Shown: piece after piece, positions 23,787 through 33,287 of the stretch
Position numbering within the stretch: the stretch's first letter is position 1
How the letters are laid out: the number at the start of each line of letters is the position of its first letter
The notes under the pieces: generated by a model
The model's database searches: none
Seen by the model: only the letters and a program-made list of their open reading frames with translations
What the model was told of the DNA's origin: nothing
Position numbers and translations under genes: made by a program
NCBI GenBank assembly: GCA_937902735.1
Contig: CALELS010000004.1
Coordinates: 1-33,316 of the forward strand
DNA length: 33,316 nucleotides
Direction: 5' to 3'
Source of the DNA: an uncultured Caryophanales bacterium
GTDB lineage: Bacteria > Bacillota_I > Bacilli_A > RFN20 > CAG-826

Positions 23787-26294
23787 ATGAAAAGAACAAA
23801 AGCTACAATTACTACTTTGCTTAGTGTTAGCGCACTTCTTCTCGGTGGTTGCTTTGGTGAAAAAGAACGCCATTATCCTGTCGAAGGTGATTATCTTACG
23901 GGATATACTGCTAAAAATATTTACAAAGCATACATGGGTAGTGCTCCAAAAGATTTAAATGCTATCGCTTCTCAAAGTGGTGATGTTATTTCCCATATTG
24001 CTAACTTCGAAGACTGTCTCTTAATGAATGATGGATACGGCATTTTATCCAAATCATTAGCTGCTACAGCCACAAGAAACGATTCCAACACCGAATTTAG
24101 TTTCACAATCAAACCAGGAATTAAATGGATGAAGAGTGATGGAACACAATATGTCAATCGTGGTGGTAAAGGTGATCCTCAATACGTTACCGCTAAAGAC
24201 TTCCTAACAACCGCTAAAGCGATTCTTGATCCTAAGAACAATTCAGAAATTTATTACATGTACACCCTCTTCATTGAGAATGCATGGGAATATTACTGCT
24301 ATAAGATCATGACCAATCATATGGCGGAAGGTACATCAGTAAACGGACATACAGCCGAAGAACTTAAAAAAGATAAAAACCTTCAATGTACAGTCCTCAT
24401 GGAACTTATCAAAGAATACTCAAACGAAGATTCTAAAGAAACAATTACTCCAACAATGTTAACTCAAATTGACCGTTTCCAAAGAGTTGGTGTCAAAGTT
24501 TCTTCAAGTGGTGTGTTGACTTATAAACTTAATCAACCTGCACCATTCTTCCCAACCATGTTAACCTACACCCCATTCACCCCAATCAACGAATACTTCT
24601 TAGATGAACAAGGTGGTGCTGGTAGTGAAGGTCACTATGGTCAAAAGAGAGAAAATATTCTCTACTGTGGACCATTCATCTGTTCCGAATATACAACTCA
24701 AGGCATGAAATATGTTAAGAACGAAGAATATTGGAATAAAGATTATGTCCATATTGATAAAGTTGAGTATATTGTTGCTGATACTACCCTAGGTTATGCC
24801 GATCAACGCGAAGCATTCAAAGATAGAACTGTCGATGGTTTCTCACTCAACAAGATTGAAGACCCAGTCGGATGGCAAGAATATATTGTTGGCGATGGCA
24901 CAGGTACAATCGAAAAACCTTACAGCCCAATCGTTAACAGTCGTGAACTTGATGATATTGACTACACATATCACTTCGTAGTTAATCCAAATCGTTCAAC
25001 AGAAAAGAATTCTTATGCCAACTCAGCGTTCTACAAATCATTTGGTAGTGACGAAAAGATTGTTGCTGATATTGAAAACACAAACCGTGCTCTTTCACTT
25101 CAACCAGTTCGTAAATTACTTCTTCATGGATTTGATCTTGAACGTTATAACGAATCTTACAAAGCTCCAGAACGTGATCAATATCAAATGAACACATTCA
25201 CTCCACGTGGATATGTCTATGATGAAAAAGGTAATGACTATGTTAGTTATTACTACCAATATTTCGCTGAACAAAAAGGATTAGAACCTACTAATCCAGA
25301 AGAAACATTAGCAGATGTTGGTGAAAAAGTAGTTGGTCCTCAACAAATTGGAGGCGTTAACTATACTGATGATGCAACCATTCTTGCAAAATACCCATGG
25401 TTAAGTGCTAGTGATATGGTTGATGATGCTCAAAAAGCTATCGAATTATACAATGCTGATCCAGCAAATACTAAGAAGATTACTCTTCCAATCAATATTG
25501 AGTTCTTAGGCGTTGGACAATTAAGCCCATCTGCTGCTGAATACGAAGAAGATGCAGTAATCCACTGGAACGAAAGAGCAAATGGATGTGTCATTTCTGA
25601 TACTCGTCACAAGGAAACTGGCTTACCACTTTGTAAAAATGCTCAAGTCGAAAGCGGAAAACAATATGACATCTTCTACATGAGATTATCCAACGCATCA
25701 AATAGTGATGCTCTTACCGCACAAACTAATAATGGTTACTATACACTCTATACTGGATGGGGTTGGATGGGTGACTATGCTGACCCATTAACCTACGTTC
25801 ACTGCTATGCAGTTAATGGTGAAATGTCCAAGATGTGTGGTAATACAAATGCTGAAGCTATTAGCTATGCTCTTAACGAAGACAAGACTGCTTTGGTTCC
25901 AAGCCAACTTTATAAGGAATATACACAAGCCGTTATTGAAGCTAACGAAGAAAGAAGCGCAATGTCTACTCGTTACGATGCATTTGCTAAAGTTGAATAT
26001 ATGCTCTTAAATGAACTTTACCTCATGTGTCCACAAGCCATGTACACACAAGGTTATGCTGTCTCAGTCTCTAGAGCCGCAGGTTATGAAAACCCAACTG
26101 CTCACTATGGACTTGCCGACCATATCTTATCTGGTATGTGGGTCTTAGTTGACGCTCCACTTGGTGAAGATCGTCAAAAAGCACGTGACTTACGCGAGGA
26201 ACGTGAAGCTGCTGCACTTGAATCTGTTGGTAACAACGCTACTAACGGTGCATTCACTGATTACAAACCATCTTGGGATAAATCAGTTAATTAA
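23787..26294 (+). CDS. oppA: Oligopeptide ABC transporter substrate-binding lipoprotein
   Basis: An 835-residue surface lipoprotein that captures peptides for the transporter encoded downstream. The signal peptide ends in LLGGC with Cys22 lipidated. The mature protein has SBP family 5 features: FTIKPGIKWMKSDGTQYVNRGG, VTAKDFLTTAKAIL, YKLNQPAPFFPTMLTYTPFTPIN, and GPFICSEYTTQGMKYVKNEEYWNKD. WGWMGDYADPLTYVH lies near the C-terminus. It is much larger than typical OppA (about 540-660), with extra sequence in the C-terminal half. The frame opens at 23697, but AAAGGAGG at 23771-23778 and the signal peptide fix ATG 23787. It is the first gene of a six-gene operon. Confidence 0.93.
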   Translation: MKRTKATITTLLSVSALLLGGCFGEKERHYPVEGDYLTGYTAKNIYKAYMGSAPKDLNAIASQSGDVISHIANFEDCLLMNDGYGILSKSLAATATRNDSNTEFSFTIKPGIKWMKSDGTQYVNRGGKGDPQYVTAKDFLTTAKAILDPKNNSEIYYMYTLFIENAWEYYCYKIMTNHMAEGTSVNGHTAEELKKDKNLQCTVLMELIKEYSNEDSKETITPTMLTQIDRFQRVGVKVSSSGVLTYKLNQPAPFFPTMLTYTPFTPINEYFLDEQGGAGSEGHYGQKRENILYCGPFICSEYTTQGMKYVKNEEYWNKDYVHIDKVEYIVADTTLGYADQREAFKDRTVDGFSLNKIEDPVGWQEYIVGDGTGTIEKPYSPIVNSRELDDIDYTYHFVVNPNRSTEKNSYANSAFYKSFGSDEKIVADIENTNRALSLQPVRKLLLHGFDLERYNESYKAPERDQYQMNTFTPRGYVYDEKGNDYVSYYYQYFAEQKGLEPTNPEETLADVGEKVVGPQQIGGVNYTDDATILAKYPWLSASDMVDDAQKAIELYNADPANTKKITLPINIEFLGVGQLSPSAAEYEEDAVIHWNERANGCVISDTRHKETGLPLCKNAQVESGKQYDIFYMRLSNASNSDALTAQTNNGYYTLYTGWGWMGDYADPLTYVHCYAVNGEMSKMCGNTNAEAISYALNEDKTALVPSQLYKEYTQAVIEANEERSAMSTRYDAFAKVEYMLLNELYLMCPQAMYTQGYAVSVSRAAGYENPTAHYGLADHILSGMWVLVDAPLGEDRQKARDLREEREAAALESVGNNATNGAFTDYKPSWDKSVN

Positions 26295-26312
26295 CTAATT
26301 ATTTAAAATGCT

Positions 26313-26345
26313 AATTCAGGGCGAGGAATAACCTTGCCCTGAATT
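26313..26345 (+). other. Strong intercistronic hairpin between oppA and oppB
   Basis: AATTCAGGGCGAGG (26313-26326), loop AATAA, CCTTGCCCTGAATT (26332-26345) form a 14-bp stem with a single G-U pair. No U-run follows (TGCCTTATTG), so it is more likely an RNA-stabilising or partial-attenuation element than a full terminator. It lies just upstream of the oppB Shine-Dalgarno (26356-26362) and would favour more OppA than permease. Confidence 0.75.
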
Positions 26346-26368
26346 TGCCTTATTGAAAGGAGATATAA

Positions 26369-27568
26369 ATGGTAACTTATCTTATCGGATACACATTAAT
26401 CGCACTTGTTGTGATTTTTATTGTATTTGTGCAATTAGTTAGCCATAAAGTTATCTTCAAAAACTCGTCCAAAATTCAAATGATATTTGGGCACCCATTA
26501 CTACGTTATTCAATCCGTAGAATATTCAGTGCTCTTATATCAATCCTTCTTGCCGTTACGGCAACTTTCTTTTTGATAAGACTTAAAGTCGAAATGAACA
26601 ATGAACAATTCTGTAAAGCAGTAATTGGTAACTGGGACAAGATTCAACCTGTCTCACTACGTTGGTCAATGTGTGCCTCAATTAAGAAAAGTTTAGGTAT
26701 GACTGACAACTGGTTCTTTGACTTATTTACTTATTTTTATTACGTTTTACCATTCCCTAAAACCATTTGTGCGAGTACAGTTGAAAATAACGCTATTGTC
26801 TATACTGAATGCCGCAACACGATCATGTATTTAGGTCGTGTATTCTTCCTAGCCGCTAATAAAGGTGACTATGTTACTGATGTCATTTTCAATAGAATGT
26901 CTGTTTCATTCAAAATTGGAATCATCGGTGTTTTGGTTGAAATTGGTCTTGGTTATCCAATGGGAATGTTGATGGCCAAACGTAAAGATGGTGTCTTTGA
27001 TCGTATCGGTAATGCTTATATTATCTCAATTGACGCTATTCCGGGCGTTGCATATTACTACTTATGGATGATTGTTTTGTGTCGTATTTTACAACTCCCA
27101 AAACTCTATATTAGTGATGCATCTAACCCACTACATTTCTTATCAATGCTTCCTGCTGCTTTAACAATGGGCTTTACTGGTATGGCTGGTATCGCCTTAT
27201 GGGTCAGACGTTATATGTTGGACGAATTTAACTCTGATTACGTCAAATTTGCTAGAGCAAAAGGTTTAAGTGAAAATAGAATTCTTGGAGTTCACGTTTT
27301 AAGAAACGCTATTGTTCCACTTGTTCGTTCAATCCCTGCCGCTATTTTGGGTGCTCTTCTTGGGGCTTTCTTCTTGGAGAAGATTTATAACATCGGTGGT
27401 TTTGGACTTTTAGCTTATGAAGTTGAAACAAAGATGTCAGATGGTATCGATGTCTTCTTATTACAAGGTATTGTTATTATTTCCGCTCTCATCAGCGTTG
27501 TTTCATACTTATTTGGTGATATCATCACCGCGATTATTGACCCTCGTGTCAGTTTCTCGGATGAATAG
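26369..27568 (+). CDS. oppB: Oligopeptide ABC transporter permease (OppB type)
   Basis: A 399-residue permease. An extra N-terminal helix (1-25) precedes the usual Opp start LLRYSIRRIFSALISILLAVTATFFLIRL. An outside region of about 120 residues holds Cys-containing segments, followed by the BPD transmembrane domain with about five helices. The EAA coupling loop YVKFARAKGLSENRILGVHVLRNA (about 291-314) contacts the ATPases. The C-terminal IDPRVSF resembles the usual OppB ending. The N-terminal extension and long external loop are as in the streptococcal AmiC type. AAAGGAG precedes the ATG. Together with OppC it forms the membrane channel. Confidence 0.93.
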   Translation: MVTYLIGYTLIALVVIFIVFVQLVSHKVIFKNSSKIQMIFGHPLLRYSIRRIFSALISILLAVTATFFLIRLKVEMNNEQFCKAVIGNWDKIQPVSLRWSMCASIKKSLGMTDNWFFDLFTYFYYVLPFPKTICASTVENNAIVYTECRNTIMYLGRVFFLAANKGDYVTDVIFNRMSVSFKIGIIGVLVEIGLGYPMGMLMAKRKDGVFDRIGNAYIISIDAIPGVAYYYLWMIVLCRILQLPKLYISDASNPLHFLSMLPAALTMGFTGMAGIALWVRRYMLDEFNSDYVKFARAKGLSENRILGVHVLRNAIVPLVRSIPAAILGALLGAFFLEKIYNIGGFGLLAYEVETKMSDGIDVFLLQGIVIISALISVVSYLFGDIITAIIDPRVSFSDE

Positions 27569-27584
27569 AAAGGAGTGAAGATAT

Positions 27585-28583
27585 ATGAGAAATAATATTA
27601 AAGATATTGATTCTAGTGTTTATCATAACGTCGAAGATCTTTTCGAAGTTGTTGGTACATCTGACGAAGAAATTGAAAAATTATCTGCTGCTCCTTATTC
27701 ATATTGGAGAGAAACACTTAAACAACTATTCCGTAGACCATTAGTTATAGTTTGTATTTCAATGATTGTTCTTATTGTTTTGATGGCAATCTTTGGCCCA
27801 ATCATCAAGTCATATCATCTTTATACTGATGAAGTTAAAGGCTTCCAAAAAGATGTATTTGAAGCAAACTTACCTTGGTCAATTGATCACTTTTTTGGAA
27901 CGGGTGGTATTGATTCGGGCTACTTTAAAGGTGTCGACCTTTGGAGTGCGGTCTGGGTTGGTACTAGATTATCACTTATTCTAGGAACAGTTGTAGCCTT
28001 AATCGATACAATTCTAGGTATCGTAATTGGTTCTATTTGGGGATATTTTAGAAAGATTGACCCAATTCTTATTGAATTTAGAAACTTTGTTGATAACGTT
28101 CCATCGATTCTATTCTACTTCTTACTTATGCAGTTCTTATCGCCATCATTCTGGACAATTGTTTTGGTCCTATGTATGTTTGGTTGGTTAGGACTTGCTG
28201 GTTTTATTCGTAACCAAATCATCATTATTAGAAACAGAGAATACAACGTTGCATCTATCACTCTTGGTTCATCACCACGCGCAATGATTATGCATAACTT
28301 ATTACCATATCTTGTTTCTGTTATTGTTACTGTAGTTTCAACTGCTATTCCAGCTGCTATTTCTAGTGAAGTTGGCTTAGCCTTCTTTGGGCTTAGCTTT
28401 GTTCCAAACTATGGTGATATTACTCTTGGTCAATTATTAACTACAGTCACTGAAAAAGGTGAATGGCTTGACCATCCAAATTTACTTATTGTTCCTTTGA
28501 TTGTTATGATTCCGTTAACAATTTCCTTCTATTATGTAGGACTTGCTTTAGCGGATGCGACTGATCCAAAGAACCATCGTTAG
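27585..28583 (+). CDS. oppC: Oligopeptide ABC transporter permease (OppC type)
   Basis: A 332-residue permease partner of OppB. A cytoplasmic N-terminus of about 50 residues is followed by the family segment WRETLKQLFRRPLVIVCISMIVL. The outside loop contains HFFGTGGIDSGYFKGVDLWS, a variant of the FGTDxxGRD block. The transmembrane domain has coupling loop YNVASITLGSSPRAMIMHNLLPYL (about 216-239) and C-terminal GLALADATDPKNHR. It lies 16 nt after oppB, with AAAGGAG about 11 nt before the ATG. It resembles AmiD/OppC of low-GC Gram-positives. Confidence 0.93.
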   Translation: MRNNIKDIDSSVYHNVEDLFEVVGTSDEEIEKLSAAPYSYWRETLKQLFRRPLVIVCISMIVLIVLMAIFGPIIKSYHLYTDEVKGFQKDVFEANLPWSIDHFFGTGGIDSGYFKGVDLWSAVWVGTRLSLILGTVVALIDTILGIVIGSIWGYFRKIDPILIEFRNFVDNVPSILFYFLLMQFLSPSFWTIVLVLCMFGWLGLAGFIRNQIIIIRNREYNVASITLGSSPRAMIMHNLLPYLVSVIVTVVSTAIPAAISSEVGLAFFGLSFVPNYGDITLGQLLTTVTEKGEWLDHPNLLIVPLIVMIPLTISFYYVGLALADATDPKNHR

Positions 28584-28595
28584 AAAGGAGTTACT

Positions 28596-29924
28596 ATGGA
28601 AGAAAAAGTTCTTGAAGTTAGAAATCTTTCTGTAGGATTCCTCTCTCACGGAAAGAAAATGTCTGTCATTCGTAACATTAATATGGATGTTTACCAAGGA
28701 GAGACACTTGCTATCGTTGGTGAATCAGGTTCTGGTAAATCTGTTTTTACTAAGACATTTACTGGTATGCTTGATTCAAACGGTTTCATCTCTAGTGGCA
28801 CTATCAAATTTGGACAATTAGAATTAACCAAATTAAAAACCACTAAAGACTGGCTTGGAATTAGAGGCAAACGTATTGCAACTATTTTCCAAGACCCAAT
28901 GACATCTCTTAATCCTCTTCTTACAATTGGTTATCAAATTGAAGAAGTTTTAATGCTTCACTCAAAGCCAAGCAAGAAACAACTTAAAGAAGCTAAAGCT
29001 AAAGCAAAAGAAGAAAAAGAAAGAATTAAAACTATAACTGAAGAGGAAAAGAAAGCCTTAAAAGAAGAATATAATCAAAAGGCTAAGGAATTAGCTGAAA
29101 AATATTATAAAGAAGAAATTAAATATCTTTACGAAGATAAACCTATGTTCTATCAAAAGTGGCTTGCTAAGCTTTCTAGTAAGAAACGCGCTAAAGATAA
29201 ACTTAATATTATTCCTAAAGGAATGGGGAAACGCGAGGCTACTATTGAAGCAATTAAGCTTTTAGCAAAAGTTAAAATTCCTCAACCTGCTCAACGTGTT
29301 AAAGATTATCCATTCCAATATAGTGGTGGTATGAGACAAAGAGTTGTTATTGCTATCGCTCTTGCCTGTCACCCAGAAATTCTTATTTGTGATGAGCCTA
29401 CAACCGCTCTTGACGTTACAGTTCAATCACAAATCTTAGAATTAATTAAAGAATTACAAAAAGAATACAAGTGGACCACAATTTTCATTACACATGACTT
29501 AGGCGTTGTCGCTAATATTGCTGACCGTATCGCTGTCATGTATGGTGGTCAAATTGTTGAATATGGTACTGCTGAGGATATCTTCTATGAACCAGCACAT
29601 CCATATACTTGGGCTCTTCTATCCTCTCTTCCACAACTTGGAACAAAAGAAGAACCACTTGTTTACATCAAAGGTAATCCACCTTCTTTCTCTAGTGAAA
29701 TTATTGGTGATGCTTTTGCTCTTCGTAACGATTATGCGATGAGAATCGACTATGTTATTGATCCACCAATGTTTAAGATTAGTGACACTCACTATGCTAA
29801 AACTTGGTTACTTGATAAACGTGCTCCAAAAGTTAAAAAACCAGTCATTATCGAAAACTTAAGAGAAAGAATGAAGATGGCTGCGAAAGAACTTAAAAGA
29901 GAGGTAGGTGAAGCAAATGACTAA
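28596..29924 (+). CDS. oppD: Oligopeptide ABC transporter ATPase (OppD/AmiE type) with a charged insertion
   Basis: A 442-residue ATPase. Walker A is GESGSGKS (42-49), the Q-loop FQDP (98-101), signature SGGMRQR (243-249), Walker B ILICDEP (262-268) and H-loop His300. Between the Q-loop helix and REATIEAIKLL lies an insertion of about 75-85 residues (about 128-211). It is Lys/Glu/Ala-rich and probably a coiled-coil hairpin, absent from typical OppD (about 340-360 residues). The C-terminal oligopeptide domain ends GDAFALRNDYAMRIDYV...HYAKTWLL and lacks the four cluster cysteines of DppD/OppD, as in streptococcal AmiE. The Shine-Dalgarno is AAAGGAG, 12 nt after oppC. Confidence 0.94.
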   Translation: MEEKVLEVRNLSVGFLSHGKKMSVIRNINMDVYQGETLAIVGESGSGKSVFTKTFTGMLDSNGFISSGTIKFGQLELTKLKTTKDWLGIRGKRIATIFQDPMTSLNPLLTIGYQIEEVLMLHSKPSKKQLKEAKAKAKEEKERIKTITEEEKKALKEEYNQKAKELAEKYYKEEIKYLYEDKPMFYQKWLAKLSSKKRAKDKLNIIPKGMGKREATIEAIKLLAKVKIPQPAQRVKDYPFQYSGGMRQRVVIAIALACHPEILICDEPTTALDVTVQSQILELIKELQKEYKWTTIFITHDLGVVANIADRIAVMYGGQIVEYGTAEDIFYEPAHPYTWALLSSLPQLGTKEEPLVYIKGNPPSFSSEIIGDAFALRNDYAMRIDYVIDPPMFKISDTHYAKTWLLDKRAPKVKKPVIIENLRERMKMAAKELKREVGEAND

Positions 29925-31011
29925 GAAAGTCGAAGTATTTGAACCAAAAGCAAAACGCTACATTGATTCAGAATATTTCTATCAACCTGATCTACCTCAT
30001 AATAGAGGCAAAGGATCTAAATACAAAGAAAAAGATCCAAATTCAATCTCACAAATTGAAGGTAATGAAGAAAACATTATTACCCTTTCACATGTAGATA
30101 TTGGCTTCAAACTTGGAACAGATTTACGCGTTGTAGTCGAAGACTTTAACCTTGCTATTAAAAGAGGCGAAATCTTTGGTCTTGTTGGTGAATCTGGTTC
30201 TGGCAAAACAACAGTTGGCCGTTCAATTATGAGAATTATCCCGATTCTTGATGGCCAAATTAGATACAATGGTCACTTAATCAGTGGCGCCATTGGTCGT
30301 AAAAAAGAAAGAGAACTTAAAACAAAAGTTCAAATGATTTTCCAAGACCCTTCCGCTTCATTAAACGATAGAGCAAATATTGACTACATTGTTAGTGAAG
30401 GTTTAAGAGCTTTCCATCTTTATAAAGGTGAAAAAGAACGTCTTGAGAAGATTGAAGAAATGATGAAACGTGTTGGTCTTAGACCAGAACACTTAAAACG
30501 TTATCCTCATGAATTTAGTGGTGGTCAACGTCAACGTGTTGGCATTGCTAGAGCAATGGTTATTAATCCAGAAGTTATTATTGCTGATGAACCAATCTCT
30601 GCTCTTGACGTTTCAATTCGTGCGCAAGTCCTTAATTTAATTAAGGAATTCCAAAAAGAAAGACAAATGACTGTTATCTTCATTGCTCACGATCTTTCGG
30701 TTGTTAAATACATTTCAGACCGTATAGGTGTTATCTATGGTGGTCGCTTAGTTGAACTTGCTAATGCAAATAGATTATTCGAAATGCCACTTCATCCATA
30801 CACCAAATCACTTTTAAGTGCCATTCCAATTCCTGATCCAAAAGTTGAACGCAATAAGAAAGTTGTTACTTATAATCCGATGGATCACCATTATCGTTGG
30901 GATGATGTACCAGATTTCTATGAAGTTGAACCTGGTCACTTTGTTAGATGTAATTTAGCCGAACTTGAAGATTATAAGAAAATTATCGCTAAAGAAGGAG
31001 GTAAGAAATAA
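29917..31011 (+). CDS. oppF: Oligopeptide ABC transporter ATPase (OppF/AmiF type)
   Basis: A 364-residue ATPase forming the heterodimer with OppD. An N-terminal extension of about 55 residues precedes the core. Walker A is GESGSGKT (91-98), the Q-loop FQDPSASLNDR, signature SGGQRQRVGIARA, Walker B VIIADEP and the H-loop IAHDLSVV. The C-terminal YNPMDHHYRWDDVPDF...PGHFVRCNLAEL is the AmiF/OppF tail. ATG 29917 overlaps the oppD stop by 8 nt and has GAGGTAGG upstream; GTG 29908 is the alternative start. The stop TAA overlaps the ATG of the LRR gene by 1 nt. Confidence 0.94.
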   Translation: MTKKVEVFEPKAKRYIDSEYFYQPDLPHNRGKGSKYKEKDPNSISQIEGNEENIITLSHVDIGFKLGTDLRVVVEDFNLAIKRGEIFGLVGESGSGKTTVGRSIMRIIPILDGQIRYNGHLISGAIGRKKERELKTKVQMIFQDPSASLNDRANIDYIVSEGLRAFHLYKGEKERLEKIEEMMKRVGLRPEHLKRYPHEFSGGQRQRVGIARAMVINPEVIIADEPISALDVSIRAQVLNLIKEFQKERQMTVIFIAHDLSVVKYISDRIGVIYGGRLVELANANRLFEMPLHPYTKSLLSAIPIPDPKVERNKKVVTYNPMDHHYRWDDVPDFYEVEPGHFVRCNLAELEDYKKIIAKEGGKK

Positions 31012-33245
31012 TGGAATATATTGAACCAAAACCAGTAGAAGAAAAACCTCATGCGAAAAGAAACAAAATCATTATTGGTTCTGTTATTGGATCACTTACT
31101 TTAGCCGCTATCGGTGTAGGAACATATTTTCTTATCGATAAGATTTTCCTTGATTACAACAATATCGAATTATACACATACACATATCGTCTTGATGAAA
31201 ATGGTAAAGCTAATGGTTCCATCATTACTAAAACAAAATTAGACGTTTCAGTTCCTTCTAATTTGAGAATCCCACGTCGATTAGGTGGTCAACCAGTTGT
31301 TGAAATTGCAGATAATGCTTTCCAATATCAAAGTGATATCGTTTCAATCAATTTCCCTGATTCGCTTGAATATATAGGTAGTTATGCCTTTTCTGAATGT
31401 AAGAATCTTGAAAAGTTTAATACTCCTAAAAATCTAAAATTCGTTGGAACCCGTGCATTCGAAGAAACCGCATGGCTTGATAGTGCCTATGATGGTGAAG
31501 TCATGATTGGTGATCTCCTATATGCTTATAAAGGTTATATTGATGACAATACTATCTTAGTTGGTAGTGCAAATTCATCATTAATCAATGAATATCCAAC
31601 TTCAAACGTCATCAATCTTGATGAATATATCAATATGTCCAGCGGTGTTTTCGAAGATCAACCTGGAATTATTGCGGTTGAATATCCATCAAAATATGAA
31701 GAAGTTAATGACGATATGTTTTATGGATGTACATCTATTGAAAAGATTGTTCTTCCATCATCGATTAAACGAATCGGAAACAATGCATTTGCTTTCTGTA
31801 GTGGTTTAACTTCTAATCCTGATTTCTCACATATTGAATATATTGGAGATGCTGCTTTTGCATATTCTAATATTTCTGGAGAACTAACATTCTCGGAAGG
31901 ATTACTTGATGTTGGATTTGAAGCTTTTAGGGGAAACAAAGAACTTACGAAAGTTAGATATAATTCAAATCAACAAAACATTTTGGACTATACCTTTGAA
32001 GATTGTGAAAAACTTGAAGAAGTAATTTTCCCTGATAGTGAATATGTTCCTGCTACATCACATATTGATTCAATTGGTAGCAGCGCATTTGCAAAAACAA
32101 ATATCAAATCATTTTGTGTTCCATTTAACGTTAGAACAATTCACCAATCTGCTTTCAGTGGATGCGAAGAACTTGAAACATTAAAGCTTTATAACAATGT
32201 TACAGGTACACACTTGAACAAACGTAGTGAAACCGATACTGGTTATACTGATTGGAAAATTGATGAAGATTTTTATCAAGGCGTTTCAAGTCTTGGTGTT
32301 AAAGCTTTTGAAGACTCATTTAAATTTAAAGAGATTATTCTAGTGAATAAAGAAAACGAAGCGGTTTCTATGGCAAATTCTGTCCATATTCCTGTTTCAT
32401 TATCCACAATCGGTGGTTCTGATTCTCGTATCTTTGCAATGACCAGTGTTACATCAATCGATCTAACACAAGAGACAACAGAGAATACTCCTAGAAAATT
32501 TGGTGGTCTTTCTACAATTGCTATTAAAGTATTTGAAGATGCCCGAGAACTTGTAAATATCAATCTTGGTAAAACTATTACAACAATCGAAGAAAGCGCC
32601 TTTAGAGGTTGCGTAAAACTTCAAAGTGTTGTTATTCCTTTATCAGTTACAAGACTTGATGCTTCTATTTTCCAAGGATGCAGCGCTCTTGAAAGTGTGA
32701 CTTTTGAGAAATCCGAAGTTTTGTCTTCATCTGTTACCAAAATTCATAACTATGCTTTCCAAAATTGCACTTCCTTAGCAATGTTTGCAATTCCAAGCAA
32801 AGTTACTGAAATTGGTAATAATGCATTTGATGGATGTACTTCTATCCAAACAATCAGCTTTATCACTGATGATAAAGGTGTTCGTTTATCAATTGCTAAA
32901 GAAGCTTTCCAAAATTGCACTTCTTTGGTAAGCATTAATATCCCATCTTATACCAATTCAATTTCTGAACGCGCATTTAAGAATTGTTCATCACTTGAAG
33001 AACTTGAATTACCAAAGAATATTAATTCAATTGGTGATGGTGTAATTGATGGTACAACAAGCCTTACTAAGTTAACTCTTAACGCAGCAAAAGTCGTAAG
33101 TGTTAACACAAATAATATTGATTCAGAAACTGGTATGATTAAAAATACTGGACTTACTACTGTTTATGTTCCGGCAAACTTAGTTGAACAATATAATAAC
33201 CATACACTCTGGTCACATTATACAATTGTTGCTATTGCTGCATAA
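31011..33245 (+). CDS. Membrane-anchored BspA-like leucine-rich-repeat protein
   Basis: A 744-residue protein. A short cytoplasmic N-terminus (about 1-19, Pro/Glu/Lys-rich) leads to one transmembrane helix (about 20-43, IIIGSVIGSLTLAAIGVGTYF), then a large outside domain. From about residue 100 it consists of BspA/LRR_5 repeats of roughly 23 residues. Their cores read like IxxIGxxAFxxCxxLxxVxxP, for example YIGSYAFSECKNLEKF and EIGNNAFDGCTSIQTI. No LPXTG motif is present, so it stays in the membrane by its N-terminal anchor. Its ATG shares one base with the oppF stop, making it the coupled last gene of the opp operon. LRR_5 proteins often bind host or surface ligands; the role here is unknown. 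Confidence 0.88.
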   Translation: MEYIEPKPVEEKPHAKRNKIIIGSVIGSLTLAAIGVGTYFLIDKIFLDYNNIELYTYTYRLDENGKANGSIITKTKLDVSVPSNLRIPRRLGGQPVVEIADNAFQYQSDIVSINFPDSLEYIGSYAFSECKNLEKFNTPKNLKFVGTRAFEETAWLDSAYDGEVMIGDLLYAYKGYIDDNTILVGSANSSLINEYPTSNVINLDEYINMSSGVFEDQPGIIAVEYPSKYEEVNDDMFYGCTSIEKIVLPSSIKRIGNNAFAFCSGLTSNPDFSHIEYIGDAAFAYSNISGELTFSEGLLDVGFEAFRGNKELTKVRYNSNQQNILDYTFEDCEKLEEVIFPDSEYVPATSHIDSIGSSAFAKTNIKSFCVPFNVRTIHQSAFSGCEELETLKLYNNVTGTHLNKRSETDTGYTDWKIDEDFYQGVSSLGVKAFEDSFKFKEIILVNKENEAVSMANSVHIPVSLSTIGGSDSRIFAMTSVTSIDLTQETTENTPRKFGGLSTIAIKVFEDARELVNINLGKTITTIEESAFRGCVKLQSVVIPLSVTRLDASIFQGCSALESVTFEKSEVLSSSVTKIHNYAFQNCTSLAMFAIPSKVTEIGNNAFDGCTSIQTISFITDDKGVRLSIAKEAFQNCTSLVSINIPSYTNSISERAFKNCSSLEELELPKNINSIGDGVIDGTTSLTKLTLNAAKVVSVNTNNIDSETGMIKNTGLTTVYVPANLVEQYNNHTLWSHYTIVAIAA
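32754..32923 (+). repeat. Exact 20-bp direct repeat inside the LRR gene
   Basis: The 20-nt sequence starting GCTTTCCAAAATTG is identical at 32754-32773 and 32904-32923, 150 bp apart. Both copies encode the same repeat core AFQNCTSL, which suggests recent duplication or conversion between LRR units. Confidence 0.7.
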
Positions 33246-33287
33246 AAGTAATATAAAAAACGCGCTCAGTAAAATAAATCGGGGTGT

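Noticed and set aside
29640..29810. Loss of the four cluster cysteines in the OppD C-terminal domain as a novelty
   Set aside because: The Cys-free form (AFALRNDYAM...HYAKTWLL) is also what streptococcal AmiE/OppD proteins have, so it marks the subtype rather than a new feature.
32754..32923. CRISPR-like or mobile repeat
   Set aside because: There are only two copies, both in frame within LRR units, so they are protein-coding repeats.
31721..32935. Long open frames antisense to the LRR gene and to other genes (also 7538-8154, 17855-18151, 29997-30269)
   Set aside because: They lie inside strongly conserved coding regions, have no start signals, and their compositions follow from the codon bias of the real gene.
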